This document shows positions 1 to 5,689 of a stretch of 11,074 nt of DNA, one piece after another. The position numbers and the translations under genes were made by a program. Origin of the DNA: an uncultured Leuconostoc sp. (GTDB lineage: Bacteria; Bacillota; Bacilli; Lactobacillales; Lactobacillaceae); contig USIU01000023.1 in NCBI GenBank assembly GCA_900554745.1, forward strand, positions 1-11,074, given 5' to 3'. The notes beneath the pieces were generated by a model. The model had not been told where the DNA came from, ran no database searches, and was given only the letters and a program-made list of their open reading frames with translations. The first letter of the stretch is position 1, and the number at the start of each line of letters is the position of its first letter.

Positions 1-416
1 ATTTGATGGGCGCATTGGCTAACGCATTGGCGGCTAATAACATTGATGTGATGTTAATGCATTTTCCGTCATTTGCGGTGGATTTGAAGAATACCATTGG
101 TAAAGATAATGCCGCACGAGAGCGGTTGTTGAACCAAGCCAAAACAGCCACGGTGTTGATCATTGATGATCTTGGCGCTGAAAATCTTAGTATGTGGATT
201 CGGGACGATATTTTAGGGGTGATTTTAGAATATCGCATGCAAAATGAATTGACGACATTTATTACCTCGAATTTTGATATGGCTGAATTGACAGCCTATT
301 TGGCGGAAACCCGTGATGATCGTGATCCTGGTAAAGCGGCTCGGTTAATGCAGCGAATTCAGTTCTTAACGCGTTTGGTTGCGGTTACTGGGAAAAATAG
401 ACGGTTAGAAAAGTAA
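1..416 (+). CDS. dnaI: Primosomal helicase loader DnaI, 3' part (C-terminal 137 residues)
   Basis: This is the C-terminal AAA+ half of DnaI, the cytoplasmic ATPase that loads the replicative helicase during primosome assembly in Firmicutes. The reading frame is open from the first base, so the gene starts outside the window and the N-terminal helicase-binding domain and Walker A are not seen. The visible part begins LMGALANALA, the helix that directly follows Walker A in DnaI. Walker B is VLIIDD (window residues 51-56), followed by GAE. Sensor 1 is the TSN of FITSNFDM (88-90). A conserved arginine lies in LMQRIQFL (R118), and the end KNRR is typical of DnaI. The stop codon overlaps the ATG of the next gene by one base, so the downstream membrane-protein genes are probably co-transcribed. 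Identification rests on motif pattern and length and is firm. Confidence 0.93.
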   Translation, partial: LMGALANALAANNIDVMLMHFPSFAVDLKNTIGKDNAARERLLNQAKTATVLIIDDLGAENLSMWIRDDILGVILEYRMQNELTTFITSNFDMAELTAYLAETRDDRDPGKAARLMQRIQFLTRLVAVTGKNRRLEK

Positions 417-1498
417 TGAGACGACAAACAGCCAAAAAATATAGCATCGTGTTGCTCGCCGTTATTGGCGTTTGGTTTTTTCTGCGGCATGATGCCTTTT
501 TATATCAAGGACCCGTCGGGCAAGTTACCCAAATGACGGAAAAAGTCACCCAAGCGACAACCGATGAGCACAATAACACAGATACCATGGTGACCCAAAA
601 CCTGACGGTCGCTATTTTGAATCGCCATCAGACAGCCAAACTCACGAATACGTACGCCAATTCGCAAGTCATCACGAATCGTTATCGCGTGGGGGATCAA
701 TTATTGTTAGAAAATGTTGGCGGTAACTTACATATCCTCTCTTTGAAACGGGATGCTTGGATTGGCGCTTTAGCCACGTTGTTTGTGGGCCTGCTGGTGA
801 TATATAGTCGTTGGCGCGCCACGAGTTGGCTGTTATTGAGTTTGGTATTAAATGTTGTGCTGTTTAGTATCGCTGTTCATATTGACATCCATGATAAAAA
901 TGCGAACGTGCTCCTAGTCTTTAGTGTCTTAGCTTTAGGTTTAGCAATGGCCAGTTTGGCTTTAGTGTTAGGGAAAACATTGCAAATGACGCTAACGTTG
1001 TTAGCCACAATTGTGACCACGGCACTCACCATGCTCATTTTATTTGCGGTATTAGTTCTTACGCATAATAAAGGGGTACATTTTGAGACGATGTCTTATG
1101 TGACCCAATTGCCTAAGTCAATTTTTATGGCGCAAACGGTGATTGGTGTGTTGGGCGCGGTGATGGATGAAGCTGCTGATATCGTAGCGATGCAATTTGG
1201 TATGCGACGCGAACAATTGTCACGGCAATTCAGTGATTATTGGCAAGCCGGTCTGTCAGTTGGGCGGGATATTATGGGCACCTTAGTTAATGTGTTGTTC
1301 ATGATTTTTATTGCCGAGACGTTACCCATGGTCTTTTTGATGTTGCGGAATGGCAATAACTGGGCGTACATTATGGATCAGATTATGAACCTAGGGATTC
1401 TACAAACGGTCGTTTCTGGCATTGGGATTGTGTTAGCCGTACCGGTGACGAGTGTGCTTGTTGGCTGGGTGATGTCACGAAAGGCGGTGCAAGCATGA
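416..1498 (+). CDS. YibE/F family membrane protein, first of a pair
   Basis: A 360-residue polytopic membrane protein of the YibE/F family, whose transport role is unproven. One N-terminal membrane segment (about 9-23) is followed by a soluble, probably extracellular domain (about 25-112, Thr/Asn-rich with beta-strand character). About seven further hydrophobic segments follow (near 115-131, 137-155, 164-182, 190-216, 236-256, 283-303, 330-353). Family hallmarks are the acidic LGAVMDEAADI (246-256) and GRDIMGTLVN (283-292), plus ETLP (301-304). The ATG overlaps the dnaI stop by one base, and the Shine-Dalgarno is poor (only AGAAAAG upstream), which suggests translational coupling to dnaI. The stop overlaps the next gene's start as ATGA. 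The family assignment is strong. No substrate can be read from the sequence. Confidence 0.85.
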   Translation: MRRQTAKKYSIVLLAVIGVWFFLRHDAFLYQGPVGQVTQMTEKVTQATTDEHNNTDTMVTQNLTVAILNRHQTAKLTNTYANSQVITNRYRVGDQLLLENVGGNLHILSLKRDAWIGALATLFVGLLVIYSRWRATSWLLLSLVLNVVLFSIAVHIDIHDKNANVLLVFSVLALGLAMASLALVLGKTLQMTLTLLATIVTTALTMLILFAVLVLTHNKGVHFETMSYVTQLPKSIFMAQTVIGVLGAVMDEAADIVAMQFGMRREQLSRQFSDYWQAGLSVGRDIMGTLVNVLFMIFIAETLPMVFLMLRNGNNWAYIMDQIMNLGILQTVVSGIGIVLAVPVTSVLVGWVMSRKAVQA

Positions 1499-2271
1499 AT
1501 GCGATTGGGGCATTGTTGCTGGTGTTATTAGGCCTCATGATTTTTGTGGGGCGGGGGCAAGGCGTTAAAGCATTTCTTGGCCTTATTTGCAATTTTTTTG
1601 CGATATTTGTCCTCATTGTTTTGATCAATTGGCAGTTTAATCCTTATATTGTCATTGGTGTCACGAGCCTCATTATTTTAGCGATTGCCATTTATTTAGG
1701 CGCGGATGACATGGCAGTGACCAATGTAGCGTTTAAAACGAGTGTCATTGTGGTGGCGATTTTAATGCTACTGGCCAGTTTCATGCAATACTTTGGTCAA
1801 TTTCAAGGGTTTACGACTGAAAATTCGGAAGAATTGGAAGGCTTGTCGATGACGGTGGGGCTCTCCTTTAGTCACATTGCCATGGCGGTAATGGTTATCT
1901 CAGTACTTGGGGCGGTAGCTGAAGCGGCCATGGCGATTGTAGCAGATTTAGCTGAAGTGGTGGAACGAACACCGGATATGTCAGCAACTGGTTTATACGG
2001 GCAAGCTCGGATTATCGGCGGCCAAATTTTAGGAACGGCGATTAATACCTTATTTTTTGGCGTTTTAGGGGCCAATTTGCCGCTTATTATTTGGTTTGTC
2101 CGGTTAAGGTATCCGTTGGCGATGTTTTTTAATGCCAAACTCTTGATGGCAGAAGTTGTGACGATGTTACTTGGCATGTTAGGCATTTTATTAAGTATTT
2201 GGATTGCAAGTTGGCTCGTCGTACGAACGGCGATGCAACAGCAAAAAGTAGGCATGAAACATGATGAATGA
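1495..2271 (+). CDS. YibE/F family membrane protein, second of a pair
   Basis: A 258-residue, almost entirely hydrophobic protein related to the preceding one but lacking its extracellular N-terminal domain. The family core is recognisable: LGAVAEAAMAIVADL (138-152) matches LGAVMDEAADI of the partner, and GGQILGTAINTLFFG (175-189) matches GRDIMGTLVNVLF. The partner's Asp in the LGAVMDEA motif is absent and the arginine of GRD is a glycine, so the two subunits are not equivalent. The start is supported by a near-consensus Shine-Dalgarno AAGGCGGTG (1481-1489) five bases before the ATG, and by the 4-bp ATGA overlap with the upstream gene. Pairs of YibE/F genes are common in Firmicutes and may form a heteromeric complex, which is inference. 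The last codons overlap the next gene by 11 bp. Confidence 0.82.
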   Translation: MNAIGALLLVLLGLMIFVGRGQGVKAFLGLICNFFAIFVLIVLINWQFNPYIVIGVTSLIILAIAIYLGADDMAVTNVAFKTSVIVVAILMLLASFMQYFGQFQGFTTENSEELEGLSMTVGLSFSHIAMAVMVISVLGAVAEAAMAIVADLAEVVERTPDMSATGLYGQARIIGGQILGTAINTLFFGVLGANLPLIIWFVRLRYPLAMFFNAKLLMAEVVTMLLGMLGILLSIWIASWLVVRTAMQQQKVGMKHDE

Positions 2272-2566
2272 AACATTTAATTTAATTGAAGAAATTACGC
2301 GTCTTGATGGTTCAGTTTATTTTGAACTGGGCAATATTATGCATAATGGGCGTGCTGAGTATGCGGCAGAACATGGTTACATCCAGCGGGTTCGCATTCT
2401 TAAAATGAACATTGCCCGCTCAGCGAGTGTCGAAGCGCTCGAACACTATATTAATACGCATTATGAACTGTTACCGCTAGAATATGACGGTTGGGAAGAG
2501 TGGCAGCGCACCCCGGAAATGGAACAAGCCATGCAACAAATTTTGCTTGAAAATAAGTTGGGTTAA
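2261..2566 (+). CDS. Small acidic protein of unknown function
   Basis: A 101-residue soluble protein that I do not recognise. It is Glu- and Tyr-rich, predicted mostly helical, with no signal peptide, cysteine or membrane segment. The C-terminal half has an amphipathic, acidic look (LLPLEYDGWEEW, then EMEQAMQQILLE). Reality is supported by a partial Shine-Dalgarno AGTAGG (2247-2252) eight bases before the ATG, by the 11-bp overlap with the YibE/F gene that places it at the end of the dnaI-yibE/F operon, and by normal codon use. Two ATG codons are adjacent (2261 and 2264) and either could be the start. No clear intrinsic terminator follows, and the next gene has its own promoter. Confidence 0.7.
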   Translation: MMNETFNLIEEITRLDGSVYFELGNIMHNGRAEYAAEHGYIQRVRILKMNIARSASVEALEHYINTHYELLPLEYDGWEEWQRTPEMEQAMQQILLENKLG

Positions 2567-2577
2567 AGCGTTAAGTT

Positions 2578-2605
2578 TTGCGGTTAAGCGGTTTTACGGT
2601 ATAAT
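2578..2605 (+). promoter_or_regulatory. Promoter of the DUF2185 gene
   Basis: The -10 box TATAAT (2600-2605) is perfect. The best -35 is TTGCGG (2578-2583) with a 16-bp spacer. The predicted start near 2612 gives a leader of about 23 nt carrying AGAGGA. The -35 region sits inside imperfect repeats of GGTTAA(A)GCG at 2561-2570 and 2582-2590, spaced 21 bp, which might be an operator. Confidence 0.7.
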
Positions 2606-2634
2606 AGTTGCAGTAATTTCAAAGAGGAATAGTT

Positions 2635-3030
2635 ATGCAATCAGTATTTCATCAACCCGAAGCAGTTGTTTTAGCATCTAAACATCTGATTGATGGCTCA
2701 GGGCAACTGCGCTGGGTTTATCGCGAGTTAGCCCCAACCACCCCGCAAGATTCCGGCTGGTTTTTATTTGCTGACAACGATTCTGAAGCGTGGAACGCTG
2801 ATCCAGCTAACTTTATGCCGTTGGTGATTGAGACGGCCTTAGCCATCGAACCGAGTTTGCGGCATATTTTAGACCTACCTTACGGGACTGATTTAGTATT
2901 GGATGCGCGACCGGGTGTTCAAGGCTGGTGGGATCCCAAAACCAAAACACCAGTTTGGCTAGCGGATGGGTCAGTCGCACCCAATATTCAAGTTGTGGCT
3001 GGTCAAGTCGTTGAAGACGATGTAAAGTAA
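2635..3030 (+). CDS. DUF2185 (Imm33-like) domain protein
   Basis: A 131-residue cytoplasmic protein of the DUF2185 family, sometimes annotated as an Imm33-like immunity domain. Most chromosomal members have no demonstrated function. The family signature runs from VVLASKHLIDGSGQLRWVYR (residues 11-30) through DSGWFLFADNDSEAW (39-53) and DPANF (56-60), with conserved tryptophans and acidic residues. A C-terminal extension of about 35 residues (GWWDPKTKTPVWL and beyond) follows the usual core. The start is fixed by AGAGGA (2623-2628) six bases before the ATG. The gene is a single transcription unit with a good promoter. No toxin gene is adjacent, so an immunity role is not supported here. No terminator separates it from the tRNA gene, so read-through is possible. 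Confidence 0.82.
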   Translation: MQSVFHQPEAVVLASKHLIDGSGQLRWVYRELAPTTPQDSGWFLFADNDSEAWNADPANFMPLVIETALAIEPSLRHILDLPYGTDLVLDARPGVQGWWDPKTKTPVWLADGSVAPNIQVVAGQVVEDDVK

Positions 3031-3038
3031 CAAATCAT

Positions 3039-3067
3039 TTGTAATTTTAGTGATTTTGACCTATAAT
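3039..3067 (+). promoter_or_regulatory. Promoter of tRNA-Cys
   Basis: TTGTAA (3039-3044) and a perfect TATAAT (3062-3067) are 17 bp apart. The predicted start is near 3073-3075, about 70 nt before the mature tRNA. The small palindrome CAAATcATTTG (3031-3041) overlaps the -35 region and may be coincidental. Confidence 0.7.
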
Positions 3068-3072
3068 AATAA

Positions 3073-3135
3073 ACGTTGTTGTGTTTCAAAAAACGCAGCT
3101 GCTCGGTCAGCTGATAGGAGTGGTATCAACAACGT
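3073..3135 (+). ncRNA. Structured 5' leader of the tRNA-Cys transcript
   Basis: A perfect 9-bp inverted repeat, ACGTTGTTG (3073-3081) and CAACAACGT (3127-3135), closes a domain that begins almost at the predicted transcription start and ends 7 nt before the tRNA. Inside it a second hairpin is formed by CAGCTG (3096-3101) and CAGCTG (3108-3113) with a CTCGGT loop. No open reading frame with a usable start fits. After RNase P cleavage this would be a stable stem-capped RNA of about 65-70 nt. I recognise no named RNA family. It may be just a processed leader. Confidence 0.45.
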
Positions 3136-3142
3136 CTATGAT

Positions 3143-3213
3143 GGTAATATGGCCAAGTGGTAAGGCAACGGTCTGCAAAACCGTCATCGCCGGTTCGATT
3201 CCGGTTATTACCT
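3143..3213 (+). tRNA. tRNA-Cys (GCA)
   Basis: A complete cloverleaf of 71 nt. The acceptor stem is GGTAATA (3143-3149) with TATTACC (3206-3212), seven Watson-Crick pairs. The D stem is GCC/GGC (3152-3154, 3164-3166). The anticodon stem ACGGT/ACCGT (3168-3172, 3180-3184) encloses the loop CTGCAAA with anticodon GCA at 3175-3177. The T stem is GCCGG/CCGGT with loop TTCGATT (3194-3200). The variable loop has four bases. The discriminator T3213 is the identity base expected for tRNA-Cys. The CCA end is not encoded and must be added by nucleotidyltransferase. The gene stands alone, with its own promoter and terminator. Confidence 0.97.
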
Positions 3214-3218
3214 TAATC

Positions 3219-3251
3219 AAAAACGGTTGCCAAGATGGCAACCGTTTTTTT
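3219..3251. terminator. Bidirectional intrinsic terminator between tRNA-Cys and the glycosyltransferase gene
   Basis: A 10-bp stem, ACGGTTGCCA (3223-3232) and TGGCAACCGT (3236-3245), with an AGA loop. It is followed by seven T (3245-3251) on the plus strand and preceded by five A (3219-3223), which read as T on the minus strand. It therefore ends both convergent transcripts. The minus-strand stop codon (3250-3252) lies at the edge of the T-run. Confidence 0.93.
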
Positions 3252-4233
3252 ATATCGTTAATGCTGTTAAAGTGGCTTTGGTATACAGCCCTTGCCGAAG
3301 TTTTTCGGCAATAACTGCCCCGTTTGTTTGCCAGTTTGCAAAGTCGGTGGCGGTGACCAGAGCCAAGCGATCGGCGAGATCCGATAAGTGGTCGATGGTG
3401 AAGCCGAGATTTTGGGTTGTAATCAGTTGCCCAATGGCACTTTCTGACCAAGCAACCAAGGGTAAGCCAGCGCGTAAATAAAGACTGGCTTTGTGGGGGG
3501 CATTGTATTTGGTATAAGTCTGGTAGGTTTTATCGTCAAAGTCATCATCCCAAATCAGACCGAAACCTGCGGTGAACTGGTTGATCAGCTCATCGGGATC
3601 AAAATTACCTTGGTAGGTGATATTGTCTGGGAAATCAACAGTCCGCCATTTTTTAGGTTTGGCCCCAAACAGGGTAATGGGTGTTGCGCGATAAGTTTGG
3701 AGCCATGGTGATTTTTGAAAAGTCCCGGCAAAATTGATTCGTGTGCTAAAACGCGCCGGTGTGCCGCTGACCCCCAAATAGTCAAACAAGGGTTGAATCA
3801 CGTAACGTGTCATAATCCCGGCGGCTTGTAAGCGTTGCCGCATGGCTTGGGAATGGACAACGAGCGTATCATATTGCTTGAGAACATCAAATTCCCACGG
3901 GGCCAACTTATTGAGCCGTAAAGGCTCAATGTCATGAATGACTAGTGCGCATTGGACTTGTCTTGCCTGCAACGTGGCGACAAATAACTGTTCAAATTGC
4001 GCACTCATGTAGGTGGGAAATTGATGGACCACCAGATCATTGGCTTTGACCGGCGCTAACCAATCTTGAATATGGGCCATGAGTGTTGCCTGATCAAAAC
4101 GTGTATCGTTATAACGATACAGCGGTAAGCGTGTCCAGCCAAATGTTTGTGCAATAGTGGCGTAGTCAGCTTTGGCTTTTAAGGCACCAGGTGGCATCCA
4201 AGGTTCGATTGTTTGGGTAATAAAATTTGTCAT
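3250..4233 (-). CDS. Gtf3-like glycosyltransferase (galactofuranosyltransferase / nucleotide-sugar synthetase-like)
   Basis: A 327-residue cytoplasmic, GT-B-fold glycosyltransferase resembling the Gtf3/GtfC group. Members of that group extend glycans on serine-rich repeat adhesins or are annotated as beta-1,6-galactofuranosyltransferases in lactobacilli. Supporting motifs are HDIEPLR (100-106) at the end of the N-terminal Rossmann-like domain, FAGTFQKSPWL (168-178) opening the C-terminal domain, GFGLIWD (223-229), and the nucleotide-sugar site KYNAPHKASLYLRAGLPLV (242-260). There is no signal peptide or membrane segment. It is transcribed convergently to tRNA-Cys and divergently from the BMP gene, with no other sugar gene or adhesin beside it, so the acceptor is unknown. 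The upstream Shine-Dalgarno is weak (TAGAG on the minus strand). The family call is good, the sugar specificity open. Confidence 0.78.
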   Translation of the reverse strand: MTNFITQTIEPWMPPGALKAKADYATIAQTFGWTRLPLYRYNDTRFDQATLMAHIQDWLAPVKANDLVVHQFPTYMSAQFEQLFVATLQARQVQCALVIHDIEPLRLNKLAPWEFDVLKQYDTLVVHSQAMRQRLQAAGIMTRYVIQPLFDYLGVSGTPARFSTRINFAGTFQKSPWLQTYRATPITLFGAKPKKWRTVDFPDNITYQGNFDPDELINQFTAGFGLIWDDDFDDKTYQTYTKYNAPHKASLYLRAGLPLVAWSESAIGQLITTQNLGFTIDHLSDLADRLALVTATDFANWQTNGAVIAEKLRQGLYTKATLTALTI

Positions 4234-4248
4234 GGCTCTATTTTACCA

Positions 4249-4261
4249 AAAACCGAACTTT
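4249..4261 (+). promoter_or_regulatory. PurBox 1 (PurR operator motif)
   Basis: AAAACCGAACTTT matches the published lactic acid bacterial PurBox AWWWCCGAACWWT at every position. It lies 16 bp upstream of the minus-strand glycosyltransferase start, where binding would overlap that gene's promoter. A degenerate third copy, ACGAAC, is at 4284-4289 on the same strand. Confidence 0.7.
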
Positions 4262-4309
4262 TTTTCTGTGTAAGTTATAAAACACGAACGTAAAATAAAA
4301 ATAAAATAT

Positions 4310-4322
4310 ATTGTTCGGTTAT
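4310..4322 (-). promoter_or_regulatory. PurBox 2 (PurR operator motif, inverted)
   Basis: Read on the minus strand, ATAACCGAACAAT again matches AWWWCCGAACWWT perfectly, in opposite orientation to PurBox 1. Its core is roughly 67 bp upstream of the start predicted from GATAAT (4371-4376), close to the roughly -76 position from which PurR activates purine genes in Lactococcus (from memory). Confidence 0.75.
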
Positions 4323-4370
4323 AAAGTGCGTTTTTAATCTTTTTTTCATGGTTCTATCAGATAAAAGTTG

Positions 4371-4376
4371 GATAAT
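4371..4376 (+). promoter_or_regulatory. Candidate -10 box of the BMP gene
   Basis: GATAAT is the best -10 between PurBox 2 and the gene. No good -35 lies 16-18 bp upstream (ATGGTT at 4348-4353 is poor), as expected for an activator-dependent promoter. The predicted start is near 4383. Confidence 0.4.
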
Positions 4377-4393
4377 AAGGGTATTAAATATTT

Positions 4394-4435
4394 AGAGGAG
4401 ATGTGTGGCCGTCTGTGGTCACACGTGGTAATATT
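4394..4435 (+). promoter_or_regulatory. Distant Shine-Dalgarno bridged by a hairpin before the BMP start codon
   Basis: AGAGGAG (4394-4400) is the only strong ribosome binding site, yet it is 35 nt from the ATG at 4436. The next 26 nt fold perfectly: ATGTGTGGCC (4401-4410) pairs with GGTCACACGT (4417-4426), ten pairs including two G-U, loop GTCTGT. With the hairpin looped out, nine nt (4427-4435) separate Shine-Dalgarno and ATG, which is optimal. The alternative starts GTG 4403 and GTG 4415 sit at spacings of 2 and 14 nt. Confidence 0.65.
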
Positions 4436-5497
4436 ATGCAACGCTCATCACAAATTGGTATTGGAATTCTTGCAGTCGCCGTCATTGGTGGCGGTATCTA
4501 CGCAGCAACACGTAGTGGATCATCAACTTCAGGTAAGGATAACTACACGGCCGCATTGGTAACAGATGGTGGTGGTGTGGATGATCGTTCATTCAACCAA
4601 TCAGCTTGGAATGGTTTGAAGGCTTATGGTAAAGCTAACAACTTGAAGCAAGGAACAAAGGGTTATAACTATTTCCAAAGTTCTGACTCTTCTGATATTA
4701 AAACCAACTTGCAAACAGCCGTTAAAGGCGGTTACAAGTTAGTTTACGGTGTTGGTTTCGCCGCAGCACCAGCTATGAATACAGTCGCTAAGGCAAACCC
4801 TAAGACAAGTTTTGCCATTATTGATGCTGTTGTACCAGATAAAAACGTCGCATCGTTGATGTTTAAGTCAGAACAATCATCTTATTTGGCTGGTGTGGCT
4901 GCCGCTAAGCAGACAAAGTCAAATACAGTTGGGTTCATCGGTGGTGTGCATGGTGATATTATCGATACATTTGAAGCTGGCTTTATTGCTGGTGTTAAGG
5001 CCACAAATCCTGATATTAAGGTTTTGACTCAATACGCCGATTCATTTACAGATGCCGCAAAGGGTAAGACGATTGCTGCCTCAATGATTGCTGGTGGTGC
5101 TGACGTGATCTTCCAAGCCGCTGGTGGTACTGGTTCAGGTGTCTTTGCTGAAGCTAAGGCAACTGACCAAAAGTTGGCTGCTGACTCAGACAAGAAGGTT
5201 TGGGTCATCGGTGTTGATATGGATCAAAAGCGTGATGGGGAATACACGGACAAGGATAACAAGAAGTCAAACTTCACGTTGGTTTCTGCTGTGAAGCGCG
5301 TAGACAACGCCGTTGAATCATTGACGAACCAAGGTCGTGAAGGCAAGTTCCCTGGTGGTAAGACGATCACTTATGGTTTGAAAGAAAAGGGTGTTGGCTT
5401 AGCAAAGGATTCTGCTTCACCAGAAGTTTGGTCAGCAGTTGAAGCCGCACAAAAGAAGATTATTGCTGGTGATATTAAGGTCCCAGTGCATCCTTAA
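4436..5497 (+). CDS. BMP/PnrA-family nucleoside-binding protein of an ABC transporter
   Basis: A 353-residue extracellular substrate-binding protein of the basic membrane protein (BMP/PnrA/TmpC) family, which binds purine nucleosides. Typical family segments include ALVTDGGGVDDRSFNQSAW (about residues 41-59, with the aromatic SFNQ of the ligand site), FAIID, SSYLAGVAAA, FEAGFIAGV, IFQAAGGTGSGVF and VIGVDMDQ. The N-terminus has a hydrophobic segment (ILAVAVIGGGIYAA) but no lipobox cysteine, so unlike classical family members it is probably held by an uncleaved anchor or cleaved by signal peptidase I. The open frame extends upstream to GTG 4403 (364 residues), but signal-like sequence and spacing favour ATG 4436. 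Codon use is strongly biased, suggesting high expression. The cognate ATPase and permeases are not adjacent. The upstream PurBoxes fit purine control. Confidence 0.9.
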   Translation: MQRSSQIGIGILAVAVIGGGIYAATRSGSSTSGKDNYTAALVTDGGGVDDRSFNQSAWNGLKAYGKANNLKQGTKGYNYFQSSDSSDIKTNLQTAVKGGYKLVYGVGFAAAPAMNTVAKANPKTSFAIIDAVVPDKNVASLMFKSEQSSYLAGVAAAKQTKSNTVGFIGGVHGDIIDTFEAGFIAGVKATNPDIKVLTQYADSFTDAAKGKTIAASMIAGGADVIFQAAGGTGSGVFAEAKATDQKLAADSDKKVWVIGVDMDQKRDGEYTDKDNKKSNFTLVSAVKRVDNAVESLTNQGREGKFPGGKTITYGLKEKGVGLAKDSASPEVWSAVEAAQKKIIAGDIKVPVHP

Positions 5498-5513
5498 TCT
5501 AGGACATACGCAC

Positions 5514-5545
5514 AAGCTCAAAGCATCTGCTGGGGCTTTTTGTTT
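5514..5545 (+). terminator. Intrinsic terminator of the BMP gene
   Basis: AAGCTC (5514-5519) pairs with GGGCTT (5533-5538). An inner AGC/GCT helix extends the stem, and TTTTTGTTTGTT follows. The stem is imperfect with an internal loop, but its position 17 bp after the stop supports it. Confidence 0.7.
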
Positions 5546-5617
5546 GTTGTGAATGTTGCGGTCGTCATTGCACGAACAGATCGTCGCCGAGGTCGCCTGC
5601 ATTAAAAATATAAACGA

Positions 5618-5680
5618 TGTGATAATCATGTCATATAAACTAACATGACATGACGAGACGCTATGGGACTTTGATAGAAT
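5618..5680 (+). promoter_or_regulatory. Candidate promoters of the glutamine-type ABC transporter operon
   Basis: Two extended -10 elements are visible: TGTGATAAT (5618-5626) and TGATAGAAT (5672-5680). Neither has a good -35 at 17 bp. The second has TGAC-containing sequence 18-19 bp upstream. The first would start near 5633, inside the left arm of the inverted repeat. The second would start only a few bases before the ATG at 5690. Confidence 0.45.
5626..5653. repeat. Perfect 9-bp inverted repeat, candidate operator
   Basis: TCATGTCAT (5626-5634) and ATGACATGA (5645-5653) are perfect complements separated by 10 bp. Both arms carry ATGNCAT. The element lies between, and overlaps, the two candidate promoters of the transporter operon. 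No T-run follows, so it is not a terminator. A dimeric regulator site is the likeliest reading, but I cannot name the regulator. Confidence 0.6.
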
Positions 5681-5689
5681 AAACATATT

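Noticed and set aside
3116..3136. T-box-like string AGGAGTGGTATC in the tRNA-Cys leader
   Set aside because: It resembles AGGGTGGTACC but lacks the following CGCG, the leader is too short for stem I with a specifier loop, no terminator/antiterminator pair is present, and the downstream gene is a tRNA rather than an amino-acid gene.
4240..4248. Extended -10 (TGGTAAAAT on the minus strand) for the glycosyltransferase gene
   Set aside because: It would start transcription at about the first base of the start codon, requiring a leaderless mRNA; no -35 supports it, so I did not annotate it.
4351..4435. Purine riboswitch before the BMP gene
   Set aside because: The PurBoxes made this worth testing, but the three-way junction core and the paired loop sequences of purine riboswitches are absent; only the single 4401-4426 hairpin is seen.
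4403..4435. GTG starts (4403, 4415) for a longer BMP protein
   Set aside because: The Shine-Dalgarno spacings (2 and 14 nt) are unfavourable, the extra residues (WPSVVTRGNI) do not look like part of a signal sequence, and the DNA is better explained as a hairpin.
4368..4562. Overlapping frame starting upstream of the BMP gene
   Set aside because: It is out of frame with the BMP gene, begins with TTG, has no ribosome binding site and encodes no recognisable protein.
5555..5600. GC-rich stretch with recurring GTCG/GTCGCC words before transporter copy A
   Set aside because: The words do not form a convincing stem or regular repeat, and no reading frame or known motif fits; it may be neutral spacer.
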